From Sphingomonadales bacterium UBA7471 (lineage in GTDB: Bacteria; Pseudomonadota; Alphaproteobacteria; Sphingomonadales; Sphingomonadaceae), in the NCBI GenBank assembly GCA_002479765.1, contig DLOZ01000018.1, positions 130,559 through 194,558 on the forward strand: a stretch of DNA of 64,000 bases, given 5' to 3'. A program made the position numbers and the translations under genes. Positions 50,797 through 57,837 of the stretch are shown in pieces. Numbering within the stretch: the first letter of the stretch is position 1; every line of letters begins with the position of its first letter. The notes below the pieces were generated by a model, which ran no database searches, was not told where the DNA came from, and was given only the letters and a program-made list of their open reading frames with translations.

Positions 50797-51186
50797 ATGA
50801 CTAGGAACAATATCAGATTGAGTTCAGCCTTACCGTTGATCGCCATCGCGGCAACGCTGGGTGCGTGTAACCCCACGACCAAGACCGATGGTAATGCCAC
50901 CGACGCCAACACGACGGTCCAAGCAATGCCCGCCGACGAGACCGGCAAGTCCGAAGATGCAGCCGAAGTCGCCCGCGAGATGCACAATCGCATGAACGAC
51001 GACCAGGCGATGCACGATTCAATGAAGGGTGGCGCGATGGCGGACGATCATATGGACAAGATGGGTCCAGGTGGGATGAACGATCCGGCGATGAAGGGCG
51101 GCAATATGAAAGGGATGGGCGACAAGCCTGCACCCGATGCGGCCCCCAAAGACAAGTCGGATCCGATGCCGATGAACGATATGTGA
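50797..51186 (+). CDS. Met/Asp/His-rich lipoprotein
   Basis: 129-residue lipoprotein (lipobox LGAC, Cys24; ATG 50797 preceded by AAGGAAAG). The mature part is acidic and methionine-rich: 'MHNRMNDDQAMHDSMKGGAM', 'DDHMDKMGPGGMNDP', 'MKGGNMKGMGDKPAPD'. Met-x-x-Met patterns of this kind bind Cu(I) in the periplasm. No globular domain is recognised. It begins the operon of the electron-transfer proteins, 26 nt before the reductase, and could hold the metal that the chain reduces or oxidises. Confidence 0.7.
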   Translation: MTRNNIRLSSALPLIAIAATLGACNPTTKTDGNATDANTTVQAMPADETGKSEDAAEVAREMHNRMNDDQAMHDSMKGGAMADDHMDKMGPGGMNDPAMKGGNMKGMGDKPAPDAAPKDKSDPMPMNDM

Positions 51187-51212
51187 CCGGTAAAGCCTGA
51201 CGTCTGTCAGAC

Positions 51213-53186
51213 ATGATCACCGTTTCTGCAAAGCGTCGGGCCATGTTCCTCCTGGTCGCCGCAACTGCCTGCCTCCCGCAGGCAGTTGCGGCCCAGTCGG
51301 CCAGCGATCACACCGCGCACCATCCAGCCACGGCTTCTGCAGCCGATGCGGTGCCTGCCACCCAAACTGCGCCATCGATAGCCGATCCCGCACAACAAAA
51401 GGCCAAGCCGGCCACGGCGATGGCCGCGATGATGGACGACATGATGGGCGGCGAGATGGAAAGGCGCAAGCAAACAAGCGCCTACTCGGCCCTCCTTGCC
51501 CTGCCCGACCGTGATGAATCCGCCCGCCGGGGCGCCGCACAGGAGGCGATGGCGCGCCTGCACAAGGGTTTGAATCTTGCCACCGAGGCGACCAACGAGG
51601 CGCAGCACCAGGATTCAATCGATGGCGCTTCCGTCGCCAAACAACTTCGGGAAGCAGCTACGCTTATCGAGAGCGGCGCGGCGACGACTGCGGTGCTTGA
51701 TGGCCGTCAGAGCAGCAATGCGGTCGCCAATAACTGGTTTCGTGACGAATTAGGACTCGCACCGGTCAACGATCACGCTTCAATGTCCGGAATGCTGTGG
51801 GGTCTGTCACCCGGGCATTGGCTGTTCATGGCCGCTACCATTCTTGCGCTCGCGGCCCTACTGATCCTGCAGATGCTTCGGCTTCGCCGCATCCGCGCGC
51901 TTGTTACCGCCAGTTCGCCACAGCCGTTGCTACTCCGAGGCACGACCGATGGTTCATCACCCATTCCCGTATCCAATGAAGCTGACAAGGCAGCGATCTC
52001 TCCGCGCCTGCAAGCCGAGCCCCAGCAGGCGGCGCGGAGTCCATCGGCGCTTTCGGATTCGGCACCCGCTGGCAAAGTCAAGCGCTGGGCGGGTGATCTA
52101 CGGATCGCGCAAATCTTTACTGAAACGCCCACGGTAAAGACCTTCCGGTTGGTTGCACCTGGCGGCGACCGGTTGCCCTTTGACTTCTTGCCGGGTCAGT
52201 TTCTGCAAGTTGAAGTCGTCAGCGCCGACGGTGTCAGAGCAAAGCGCTCCTACACAATTGCTTCCTCGCCGACACAGCGCGCCTATGTCGAACTCACCGT
52301 CAAGCGCGAAGCGCAAGGTGCAGTGTCACGTCACCTGCATGATGACGTCAAGCAGGGTGATCTGGTCCGTATCGCCGGGCCATTTGGTCACTTCATCTTC
52401 ACCGGGACCGATGCCGACAGCATCGTCCTGATTGCCGGCGGCGTAGGCATCACGCCGATGATGTCGGTGCTGCGCTTTCTTACCGATACGGCCTGGGCCG
52501 GCGACATCTTTTTCGTCTATTCAGCGCGATCGACCGACGAGTTTGTGTTCCGAAGCGAGATCGAACAGCTCGAACGCCGCCATGCCAATCTGCACGTCTT
52601 TGCGTCCATGCAACGTGCGCCCGGTACCGTGTGGCACGGTGCCGAAGGCCACATATCGCGCGAGCTGCTCGAGATTGCGGTTCCCGAAATCGCCAGGCGA
52701 CGTATCCATCTGTGTGGGCCGCCACCGATGATGGCGGCGATGCGAAAAATCCTGACCGATATTGGGGTTCCCGAAGCGCAGATCTACAGCGAAGCCTTCG
52801 GTCCTGCCTCGCTGCCGATCGACGACCCGGTGAAGACCGACAAAGCAGCAGCTTCCGCAGCCGTCACCGCGACCGCCCGCGAGATTTCTTCAATCGCGCA
52901 AGGCGCGCGCGACCAAGTGGCGGCGACTACGGTGACCTTCGCGGTATCGGGCGTCTCGGCCGCCCTCGATACCAACGAAACGATCCTTGAGGCCGCCGAA
53001 ACAGCTGGCGTCGAGATTCCCTATTCCTGCCGCGTGGGCGAATGTGGCGTATGCGTCACGCGCCTCCTCGAAGGCGAAGTCACAATGGAGGTAGAGTCCG
53101 GGCTCGACCCCGCCGACAAGGCGCAAGGCTATGTTCTCGCCTGCCAGGCGCGGTGCACCCGCGGTCCGCTGGTGGTCGAAGCCTGA
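51213..53186 (+). CDS. Membrane-tethered FAD/NAD(P)H:[2Fe-2S] oxidoreductase
   Basis: 657-residue fusion. Residues 1-28 are a signal peptide; 29-200 are a predicted periplasmic helical part with a Met-rich stretch (70-83); 203-223 is a transmembrane helix followed by positive residues; 295-520 form a ferredoxin-reductase module with FAD motif RSYTIASSP (345-353), NAD(P)-site GGVGITPMM (409-417) and 'HLCGPPPMMAAM'; about 570-657 is a plant-type ferredoxin with Cys606, Cys611, Cys614 and Cys644. So the catalytic part should face the cytoplasm. The periplasmic extension on such a reductase is not familiar to me. Its stop shares a base with the next start (TGATG). A perfect hairpin lies in the signal-peptide codons. 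Confidence 0.87.
   Translation: MITVSAKRRAMFLLVAATACLPQAVAAQSASDHTAHHPATASAADAVPATQTAPSIADPAQQKAKPATAMAAMMDDMMGGEMERRKQTSAYSALLALPDRDESARRGAAQEAMARLHKGLNLATEATNEAQHQDSIDGASVAKQLREAATLIESGAATTAVLDGRQSSNAVANNWFRDELGLAPVNDHASMSGMLWGLSPGHWLFMAATILALAALLILQMLRLRRIRALVTASSPQPLLLRGTTDGSSPIPVSNEADKAAISPRLQAEPQQAARSPSALSDSAPAGKVKRWAGDLRIAQIFTETPTVKTFRLVAPGGDRLPFDFLPGQFLQVEVVSADGVRAKRSYTIASSPTQRAYVELTVKREAQGAVSRHLHDDVKQGDLVRIAGPFGHFIFTGTDADSIVLIAGGVGITPMMSVLRFLTDTAWAGDIFFVYSARSTDEFVFRSEIEQLERRHANLHVFASMQRAPGTVWHGAEGHISRELLEIAVPEIARRRIHLCGPPPMMAAMRKILTDIGVPEAQIYSEAFGPASLPIDDPVKTDKAAASAAVTATAREISSIAQGARDQVAATTVTFAVSGVSAALDTNETILEAAETAGVEIPYSCRVGECGVCVTRLLEGEVTMEVESGLDPADKAQGYVLACQARCTRGPLVVEA
51258..51292 (+). 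promoter_or_regulatory. Perfect 15-bp hairpin inside the start of the reductase gene
   Basis: Positions 51258-51272 and 51278-51292 are perfectly complementary (15 bp) with a 5-nt loop CTCCC, within codons 16-27 of the reductase (end of signal peptide). The stem is GC-rich and would be very stable in mRNA. It lacks a T-tract. It could slow translation during signal-peptide emergence, attenuate the operon, or be chance from repeated Ala/Cys codons. Confidence 0.65.
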
Positions 53187-53914
53187 TGCGCGAACGCGGC
53201 GATCTGTTGATGGGTTTGCTGTTCGCATTCCTGATCATCTTTCCGCTCGGCTTTGTCGTTCATGTTTCGGCACGGTTCCCCGGCAGTCTGGTTGGCAGCA
53301 TCATTGGGATAGCAGCTGCGCTGTTCATGCTGGTTCCGCTTGTCCATGTCGCGGCGCGGCGCATAGCTCCATTCGGCCGATGGCTTGAGCCAAGAATCAG
53401 CAAACGGACTCTGTTATCGATCCACATCTATGCTGGCGTGCTCGGGCCGATCCTGGCGCTCATCCATGCCGCGCACAAATTCGAAAGCCCGCTGGGCATT
53501 GCACTGACCGGAACCGCCATCCTTGTTGTCTGGAGCGGTTTTGTCGGACGTTATTTCCTGATCCAGGTAACGAAGGCAATCCGCGCACGCGAATCCGAAC
53601 TCGCCGTGCTTCGGCTGGGCCTTGATCCGCCTTTGGCCATGGCTGATGCCGGCGATACGCCGAACCCCTTGAAAAAGAGCCGCTGGCATTTTCTCTTTGC
53701 CGAAACGGACGCTCTCGATCCTGCGGACTTGAGCGACGCCAGGACGCGCGCGGAAGCGCTGGCTGACACCGAATATGCCGTGCGCGCAGAACGCAGCGTA
53801 TCGCGCCTTTTCGGGGCGTGGAGGATCATCCACATTGCGACCAGCACCCTCTTTTATGCGCTTCTCCTGCTTCACATCTGGGCCGGATATTATTTCGGGT
53901 TCCGCTGGCTATGA
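53186..53914 (+). CDS. Membrane protein with two H-x13-H pairs, predicted dihaem b-type cytochrome
   Basis: 242 residues with four or five membrane spans (about 10-28, 37-55, 76-95, 105-127, 215-235). Two histidine pairs have the spacing of transmembrane haem ligands in ferric reductases and NADPH oxidases: His80 and His94 ('SIHIYAGVLGPILALIHAAHK'-like segment) and His216 and His230 ('RIIHIATSTLFYALLLLHIW'). A polar domain sits between them at 130-210. It follows the reductase in TGATG coupling and precedes the c-type cytochrome (ATGA), so it probably carries electrons across the membrane. I do not recognise a named family. Confidence 0.7.
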   Translation: MRERGDLLMGLLFAFLIIFPLGFVVHVSARFPGSLVGSIIGIAAALFMLVPLVHVAARRIAPFGRWLEPRISKRTLLSIHIYAGVLGPILALIHAAHKFESPLGIALTGTAILVVWSGFVGRYFLIQVTKAIRARESELAVLRLGLDPPLAMADAGDTPNPLKKSRWHFLFAETDALDPADLSDARTRAEALADTEYAVRAERSVSRLFGAWRIIHIATSTLFYALLLLHIWAGYYFGFRWL

Positions 53915-54639
53915 AGGGCATGCGGCTCCTTTACGCGGTTTTTGCCATGGCGCTCGCCCTGCTTGTCGTCATTGTCCCGCTCATGACGCATTCGGCGGGA
54001 AGTAGCGCGGTCAAGGGCTGGACGTCGCTGGTCGATCCCGGACCCTTGTCTCCAGCACATGCTTCCTTCCAGGCCGATTGCGAAAGCTGCCACACGCCGC
54101 ACAAAGGCGTCGAACCCATAAAATGCATAGCCTGCCATATAGGGACCGATTTCGGCACGAAGGCATCGACGCGGTTCCATGCGAACGCGAAGCAATGCAC
54201 GACTTGTCATGTCGAACATGATGGTGGTGCCAGCCTTGCACGCATGAACCATCTGGCGCTTCTCGATCCCAAGCTATGGCGGGGGCCGCTCCTCGGCGTC
54301 AGTTCGCGTCCGGCACCCGCTCAGTCCTTGGGCATAGAAGGCCTTTCCTGCGCGAGCTGCCATACAGCGCGCGACCGTCATCAGGGGCTGTTCGGCAAGG
54401 ATTGCAAAAGCTGCCATAGTCTGACCGACTGGAAGATTGCCGCATTCCGCCATCCATCGGTAAACTCGCGCCAGTGCGCGGAGTGTCACAAGGCACCACC
54501 GAGCCATTTCATGATGCACTTTGAAATGATGTCCCAACGGATCGCCAAGGAACGTGCCCCGGTCGACCAATGCGTTGCCTGTCATACCACCGACAGCTGG
54601 AACAATATTCGCAATGTAGGTTGGTATGATCACCATTGA
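53911..54639 (+). CDS. Seven-haem c-type cytochrome, membrane-anchored
   Basis: 242 residues. A single N-terminal hydrophobic helix ('LLYAVFAMALALLVVIVPLM') anchors it or acts as signal. Seven CxxCH haem sites follow: CESCH, CIACH, CTTCH, CASCH, CKSCH, CAECH and CVACH. Additional His residues (such as 'MNHLALL', 'RHQGLFG', 'FRHPSV', 'HFMMHFEMM') can be distal ligands. The layout resembles cytochrome c3/NapC/doubled-CXXCH proteins. It would take electrons from the dihaem membrane protein on the periplasmic side. The start overlaps the previous stop (ATGA), and its end overlaps the next gene by 14 nt. Confidence 0.88.
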   Translation: MKGMRLLYAVFAMALALLVVIVPLMTHSAGSSAVKGWTSLVDPGPLSPAHASFQADCESCHTPHKGVEPIKCIACHIGTDFGTKASTRFHANAKQCTTCHVEHDGGASLARMNHLALLDPKLWRGPLLGVSSRPAPAQSLGIEGLSCASCHTARDRHQGLFGKDCKSCHSLTDWKIAAFRHPSVNSRQCAECHKAPPSHFMMHFEMMSQRIAKERAPVDQCVACHTTDSWNNIRNVGWYDHH

Positions 54640-55039
54640 GCCCGGCAATGTCGCGCTTGACGCATTTGTCCGGCTGGCCGTGCTGCTGCTTGAGCTGGTG
54701 GGAACCATAACGATACTTGCCGGAGCGGCAGCAGCCATTTTTCTATTTGCATCGCGGGCGCGCCGGTTGGGGATCGATGCTGTCTACCAGCCCGTCCGCG
54801 CTGTCCTGGGGCGCAGCATATTGCTTGGTCTCGAGTTCCTGGTTGCAGGAGACATCCTGAAATCGCTGGTCATCAATCCGAGCTTCGACGACCTGCTGGT
54901 GCTCGCGGGCCTCATACTCGTCCGGACCTTCCTGAGCGTCTCGCTTGGAGTCGAGATCAATGGCCACTGGCCATGGCAGGAAACGGCGATGGCCAACCGG
55001 ACACAAACTAAAGCGCACAAGACAGAAGGAGAAGGCTAA
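54626..55039 (+). CDS. DUF1622 membrane protein
   Basis: 137 residues with three hydrophobic helices. The DUF1622 pattern is visible: 'LAVLLLELVGTITILAGAAAAIFLF', 'GRSILLGLEFLVAGDILKSLVINPSFDDLLVLAGLILVRTFLSVSLGVEI'-like, here 'FLVAGDILKSLVINPSFDD' and 'LILVRTFLSVSLGVEI'. Function unknown. It starts within the cytochrome gene and shares one base with gnd (TAATG), so it belongs to the same operon. Confidence 0.85.
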   Translation: MITIEPGNVALDAFVRLAVLLLELVGTITILAGAAAAIFLFASRARRLGIDAVYQPVRAVLGRSILLGLEFLVAGDILKSLVINPSFDDLLVLAGLILVRTFLSVSLGVEINGHWPWQETAMANRTQTKAHKTEGEG

Positions 55040-56025
55040 TGGCCGGATTTGGGATTTACGGGCTGGGCCGGATGGGGCAGGCCATTGCGCGGCGATTACT
55101 AAGACAGGGACACGAAGTTCATGTGTACAATCGCAGCCCCGACCCAATCGCGCTGCTCGCTAAGGAGGGTGCCCAGAGTGCAGCTTCGCTTGCTGATCTT
55201 GTCGGGCAGCTGGAAGCCCCACGTTGCATCTGGCTGATGCTCCCTGCCGGCGAGGCGACCGATCAGGCAATTCTGGCTCTGGCCGACTTGCTAAGTCCGG
55301 GCGACGTTCTGGTCGATGGCGGCAACTCCAATTGGAGGGATGCACACAGGCGGGCCATGTTGCTTGAGCAACGCGGGGTCGCATTTCTCGATGTCGGAAC
55401 CTCGGGCGGTGTGCATGGCGTCGAACGCGGCTTCTGCCTGATGGTGGGTGGACCCGATGAAGCGATCGATATTCTCGATCCGGTCTTCGACAGTCTGTCG
55501 CCCGGTCGCTCCCAGGAAAGCGGCGGACCGAACCCCCCCAACCCGAATCCAGCTAGGCGACCAGGATTTGTCAGGACCGGCGCCTCCGGCTCGGGTCACT
55601 TTGTGAAGATGGTCCATAACGGCATCGAATATGGCATGATGCAGGCGATCGCCGAGGGCTTCGACCTCCTTGCTGCAACCGCAACTCCGGCAACGCGAGC
55701 GAGCGAGAAATTTGACCTGAAGCTTGATGCGATAGCCGACGCTTGGCGCAGTTCAAGCGTCATATCGTCCTGGCTCATCGATCTTGCGGCAGCAGCACTC
55801 AACAGCGATCCGAAGCTCTCGGCGTTTGCGGGGCGTATCGAAGATTCCGGCGAGGGGCGATGGATGCTCCATGATGCCATCGAAAGCAACATTCCCACCC
55901 CTGCGCTGGCGTCAGCCTTGTTCGCCCGCATCCAATCCAGGAGAGACAACGCATTTGGAAACCAGCTTATATCGGCCATGCGCATGGGCTTTGGGGGGCA
56001 CAAGGAGCCCCCCGCCCGGACGTAG
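55039..56025 (+). CDS. gnd: 6-phosphogluconate dehydrogenase (decarboxylating), short form
   Basis: 328-residue enzyme of the short Gnd/GndA-like type. The NADP-binding start is 'GIYGLGRMGQAIARRLLRQGHEVHVYNRSP', with Asn-Arg-Ser after the second strand favouring NADP(H). The substrate site 'VDGGNSNWRDAHRRAMLLEQ', 'DVGTSGGVHGVERGFCLMVGG' and the catalytic 'GSGHFVKMVHNGIEYGMMQAI' (Lys, Asn, Glu) are present. A 20-residue Pro/Asn-rich insert precedes the catalytic Lys. It makes ribulose-5-P, CO2 and NADPH. Ending an electron-transfer operon, it may supply the reductase's NADPH. Confidence 0.87.
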   Translation: MAGFGIYGLGRMGQAIARRLLRQGHEVHVYNRSPDPIALLAKEGAQSAASLADLVGQLEAPRCIWLMLPAGEATDQAILALADLLSPGDVLVDGGNSNWRDAHRRAMLLEQRGVAFLDVGTSGGVHGVERGFCLMVGGPDEAIDILDPVFDSLSPGRSQESGGPNPPNPNPARRPGFVRTGASGSGHFVKMVHNGIEYGMMQAIAEGFDLLAATATPATRASEKFDLKLDAIADAWRSSSVISSWLIDLAAAALNSDPKLSAFAGRIEDSGEGRWMLHDAIESNIPTPALASALFARIQSRRDNAFGNQLISAMRMGFGGHKEPPART

Positions 56026-56038
56026 GGACGAAACCGGT

Positions 56039-56467
56039 TCAGTGCCGCGCGTAGACTTTCTGGCCTGCGGCGCCGAAAGAATAGACGACAAAGCTCTGCG
56101 GCTTTTGCCCTGGTACTTCCATTCCTGGAGAGCCAAGCGGCATCCCACCGACGGCAAGACCAGTCACACCCTTGGGCTTCGCAGCAAGAATACGCTTCAT
56201 GTCTTCAATCGGCACATGGCCCTCAAAGGCTATACCATCGATGATGGCGGTATGGCAGGACTGAAGCGCGGGGGATATGCCCAGCTTCTTTTGCAGCGCC
56301 GCACGGTTGGAATCGTCCACCACTTTCAAGGGCCGACCGAACGCTGCCTTGACCTGTGCCGCCCATTTCATGCAACATCCACAACCGGGATCCCGGTGCA
56401 AGACTGCCGCAGCCGACACCATCGCAGGTGTCCCTGCCAGCGCCAGCGCAAGAATAAGTTTTCGCAT
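56039..56467 (-). CDS. DUF411 metal-binding protein
   Basis: 142 residues with a signal peptide (cleaved near 'AMVSA-AAV') and the DUF411 core: 'LHRDPGCGCCMKWAAQVKAAF' with Cys29, Cys31 and Cys32, 'ALQSCHTAIIDGIAFEGHVPIEDM' and 'GLAVGGMPLGSPGMEV'. DUF411 proteins of the CopG type are found in copper operons and probably bind copper in the periplasm. Last gene of the minus-strand cop operon, 13 nt from the convergent gnd stop. Confidence 0.88.
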   Translation of the reverse strand: MRKLILALALAGTPAMVSAAAVLHRDPGCGCCMKWAAQVKAAFGRPLKVVDDSNRAALQKKLGISPALQSCHTAIIDGIAFEGHVPIEDMKRILAAKPKGVTGLAVGGMPLGSPGMEVPGQKPQSFVVYSFGAAGQKVYARH

Positions 56468-56491
56468 GGAAATTTCTTTCTTCCAGATTGG

Positions 56492-56521
56492 GCGCGGGGG
56501 ACAAATAGCCGCCCCCCGCGC
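56492..56521 (-). terminator. Strong GC stem-loop between two copper-operon genes
   Basis: GCGCGGGGG (56492-56500) pairs perfectly with CCCCCGCGC (56513-56521), loop 12 nt. It lies between the Cys-rich peptide gene and DUF411 and could partially terminate or process the transcript. There is no T-run. Confidence 0.5.
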
Positions 56522-56536
56522 GAGACAATTCTTGGC

Positions 56537-56740
56537 CTATTTATCCTTCATGCCATCCATATCATGGCCGGCATGATCATCGTCGGCCTTTTCGGCCTTG
56601 TCCTTGCAACAGGCCATTTTGCCCTGTTCGTCCTTCTTGCAGCAGCAGCACTCTTTCTTGGGAGCAGGTGCCGGTTCGGCGGCAAAAGCCGTCGTGGACA
56701 TGGTGAGCGCGAGCGCGCCAAGCAGATATTTGGTCTTCAT
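56537..56740 (-). CDS. Small secreted Cys/Lys/His-rich protein
   Basis: 67 residues with signal peptide 'MKTKYLLGALALTMSTTAFA' and a short mature part 'KKECCCCKKDEQGKMACCKD' followed by 'DDHAGHDMDGMKDK'. Six Cys and a His/Asp tail point to a metal (copper) chelator or buffer. No known family. It is part of the cop operon, 15 nt after the 112-residue protein. Confidence 0.7.
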   Translation of the reverse strand: MKTKYLLGALALTMSTTAFAAEPAPAPKKECCCCKKDEQGKMACCKDKAEKADDDHAGHDMDGMKDK

Positions 56741-56755
56741 GATTATACTCCGTGA

Positions 56756-57094
56756 TCAGGTTGAAAGATTTAGCAGATCCTGTCTGCGCGGAGGCGGCGT
56801 CGGAGGTTTCAAAGCAGTCCCCCTGATCGCATTCTGCAGTTCCACACCGGGCACGAGATCTTTCCAGACCAGGCTCCGGGGTACAGCCGGCAATTCGGCG
56901 ATGCGGGACACGCAGGCATGACAGGCCGTGGCCATATCCTTGCCATCGCTGTCTTGCATCGGCGGATCAGATTCGTCCATGCCCGAGCAATCCATACTCA
57001 TTGATGTTGGAGCGGGCTGGACCGCAGATGAACAGGACGACCCTGCCTGAAAAACGAGACCGAGACTGAGGAGAAGGCCCGCAACCAGCTTCAT
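56756..57094 (-). CDS. Small secreted Cys/Met/Asp-rich protein
   Basis: 112 residues: signal peptide 'MKLVAGLLLSLGLVFQAG' then 'SSCSSAV', a Met/Cys/Asp-rich part 'MSMDCSGMDESDPPMQDSDG', 'ACHACVSRIAEL', and a C-terminus with 'LKPPTPPPRRQDLLN'. The CxxC and Met clusters suit Cu(I)/Cu(II) binding. The start overlaps the PepSY-protein stop (ATGA). Not recognised as a named family. Confidence 0.65.
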   Translation of the reverse strand: MKLVAGLLLSLGLVFQAGSSCSSAVQPAPTSMSMDCSGMDESDPPMQDSDGKDMATACHACVSRIAELPAVPRSLVWKDLVPGVELQNAIRGTALKPPTPPPRRQDLLNLST

Positions 57095-57810
57095 GTCGCC
57101 CGCCTTCTCCTGCGAAACGGCCAGCGCATGAACAGAAGAATAGTGCCTGCTATTCCGAGAACAAGCCCGCTGACCGCAAAGGCCAGCAGCCAGGGTGTGT
57201 TGAAATCTTCATGGTTCTTCCAGTCCATGATGTGCAGGCTCCAGAAGAAATCGTAGAGCCGCCAGGTGCCCGTTCGAACCGCAGTAATCCGCCCGCTTTC
57301 GGCCGCCACAAAAACGCTGGTTTGGTCCGGATCCTTGAATTCGACGCGCCATGCCGGAAGCGCGGCGCGATATTCCGGACTCTCGCGCGTGACCCGCAAA
57401 GCCCTTTCGACGGGCATAGCAGGCGTTTTCCAGGCGTTCTGGGCTATCCTTGTGGCAAGGACCGCATCGACTGGAGCAAGCACTGTTCCTGTTGCCGCAT
57501 CGAATAGCGTCAAGCCTTTCGAGGTTGTGACTTCCGCAACAGGTTTGCCGTCGAGCATTCGCCAGGTCATCGATTCGACCGGCCCTTGGGACTTCGCAAC
57601 AAGTCTGTCTGGCGCAATCAATGGCAAGCCAGCGGGGATTGCTTCTACCCTGTCGCGGTCAATGATATGTTCGCCACGCACTTTTTCAATCGGCAAGAAG
57701 CTCATCAAGGCACCGCTGGCAAACCACAGCAGCAACTGAATACCGATGATGAGCGACAACCATTTGTGAACCTTGCTCGCGACAATATGGAGGCGACGCG
57801 CCATCGGCAT
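57091..57810 (-). CDS. PepSY-associated membrane protein
   Basis: 239 residues with a membrane helix at each end ('WLSLIIGIQLLLWFASGALM' and 'LLAFAVSGLVLGIAGTILLF') and a periplasmic PepSY-like domain between. 'KVHKWLSLIIGIQ' and 'DFFWSLHIMDWKNHEDFNTPWL' carry the conserved His typical of PepSY_TM proteins, which accompany iron or copper reduction and uptake systems. It might reduce or insert metal; the sequence does not settle this. Confidence 0.8.
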   Translation of the reverse strand: MPMARRLHIVASKVHKWLSLIIGIQLLLWFASGALMSFLPIEKVRGEHIIDRDRVEAIPAGLPLIAPDRLVAKSQGPVESMTWRMLDGKPVAEVTTSKGLTLFDAATGTVLAPVDAVLATRIAQNAWKTPAMPVERALRVTRESPEYRAALPAWRVEFKDPDQTSVFVAAESGRITAVRTGTWRLYDFFWSLHIMDWKNHEDFNTPWLLAFAVSGLVLGIAGTILLFMRWPFRRRRRAT

Positions 57811-57837
57811 TTACGAGACTCCTTCTTTATCCAGACC

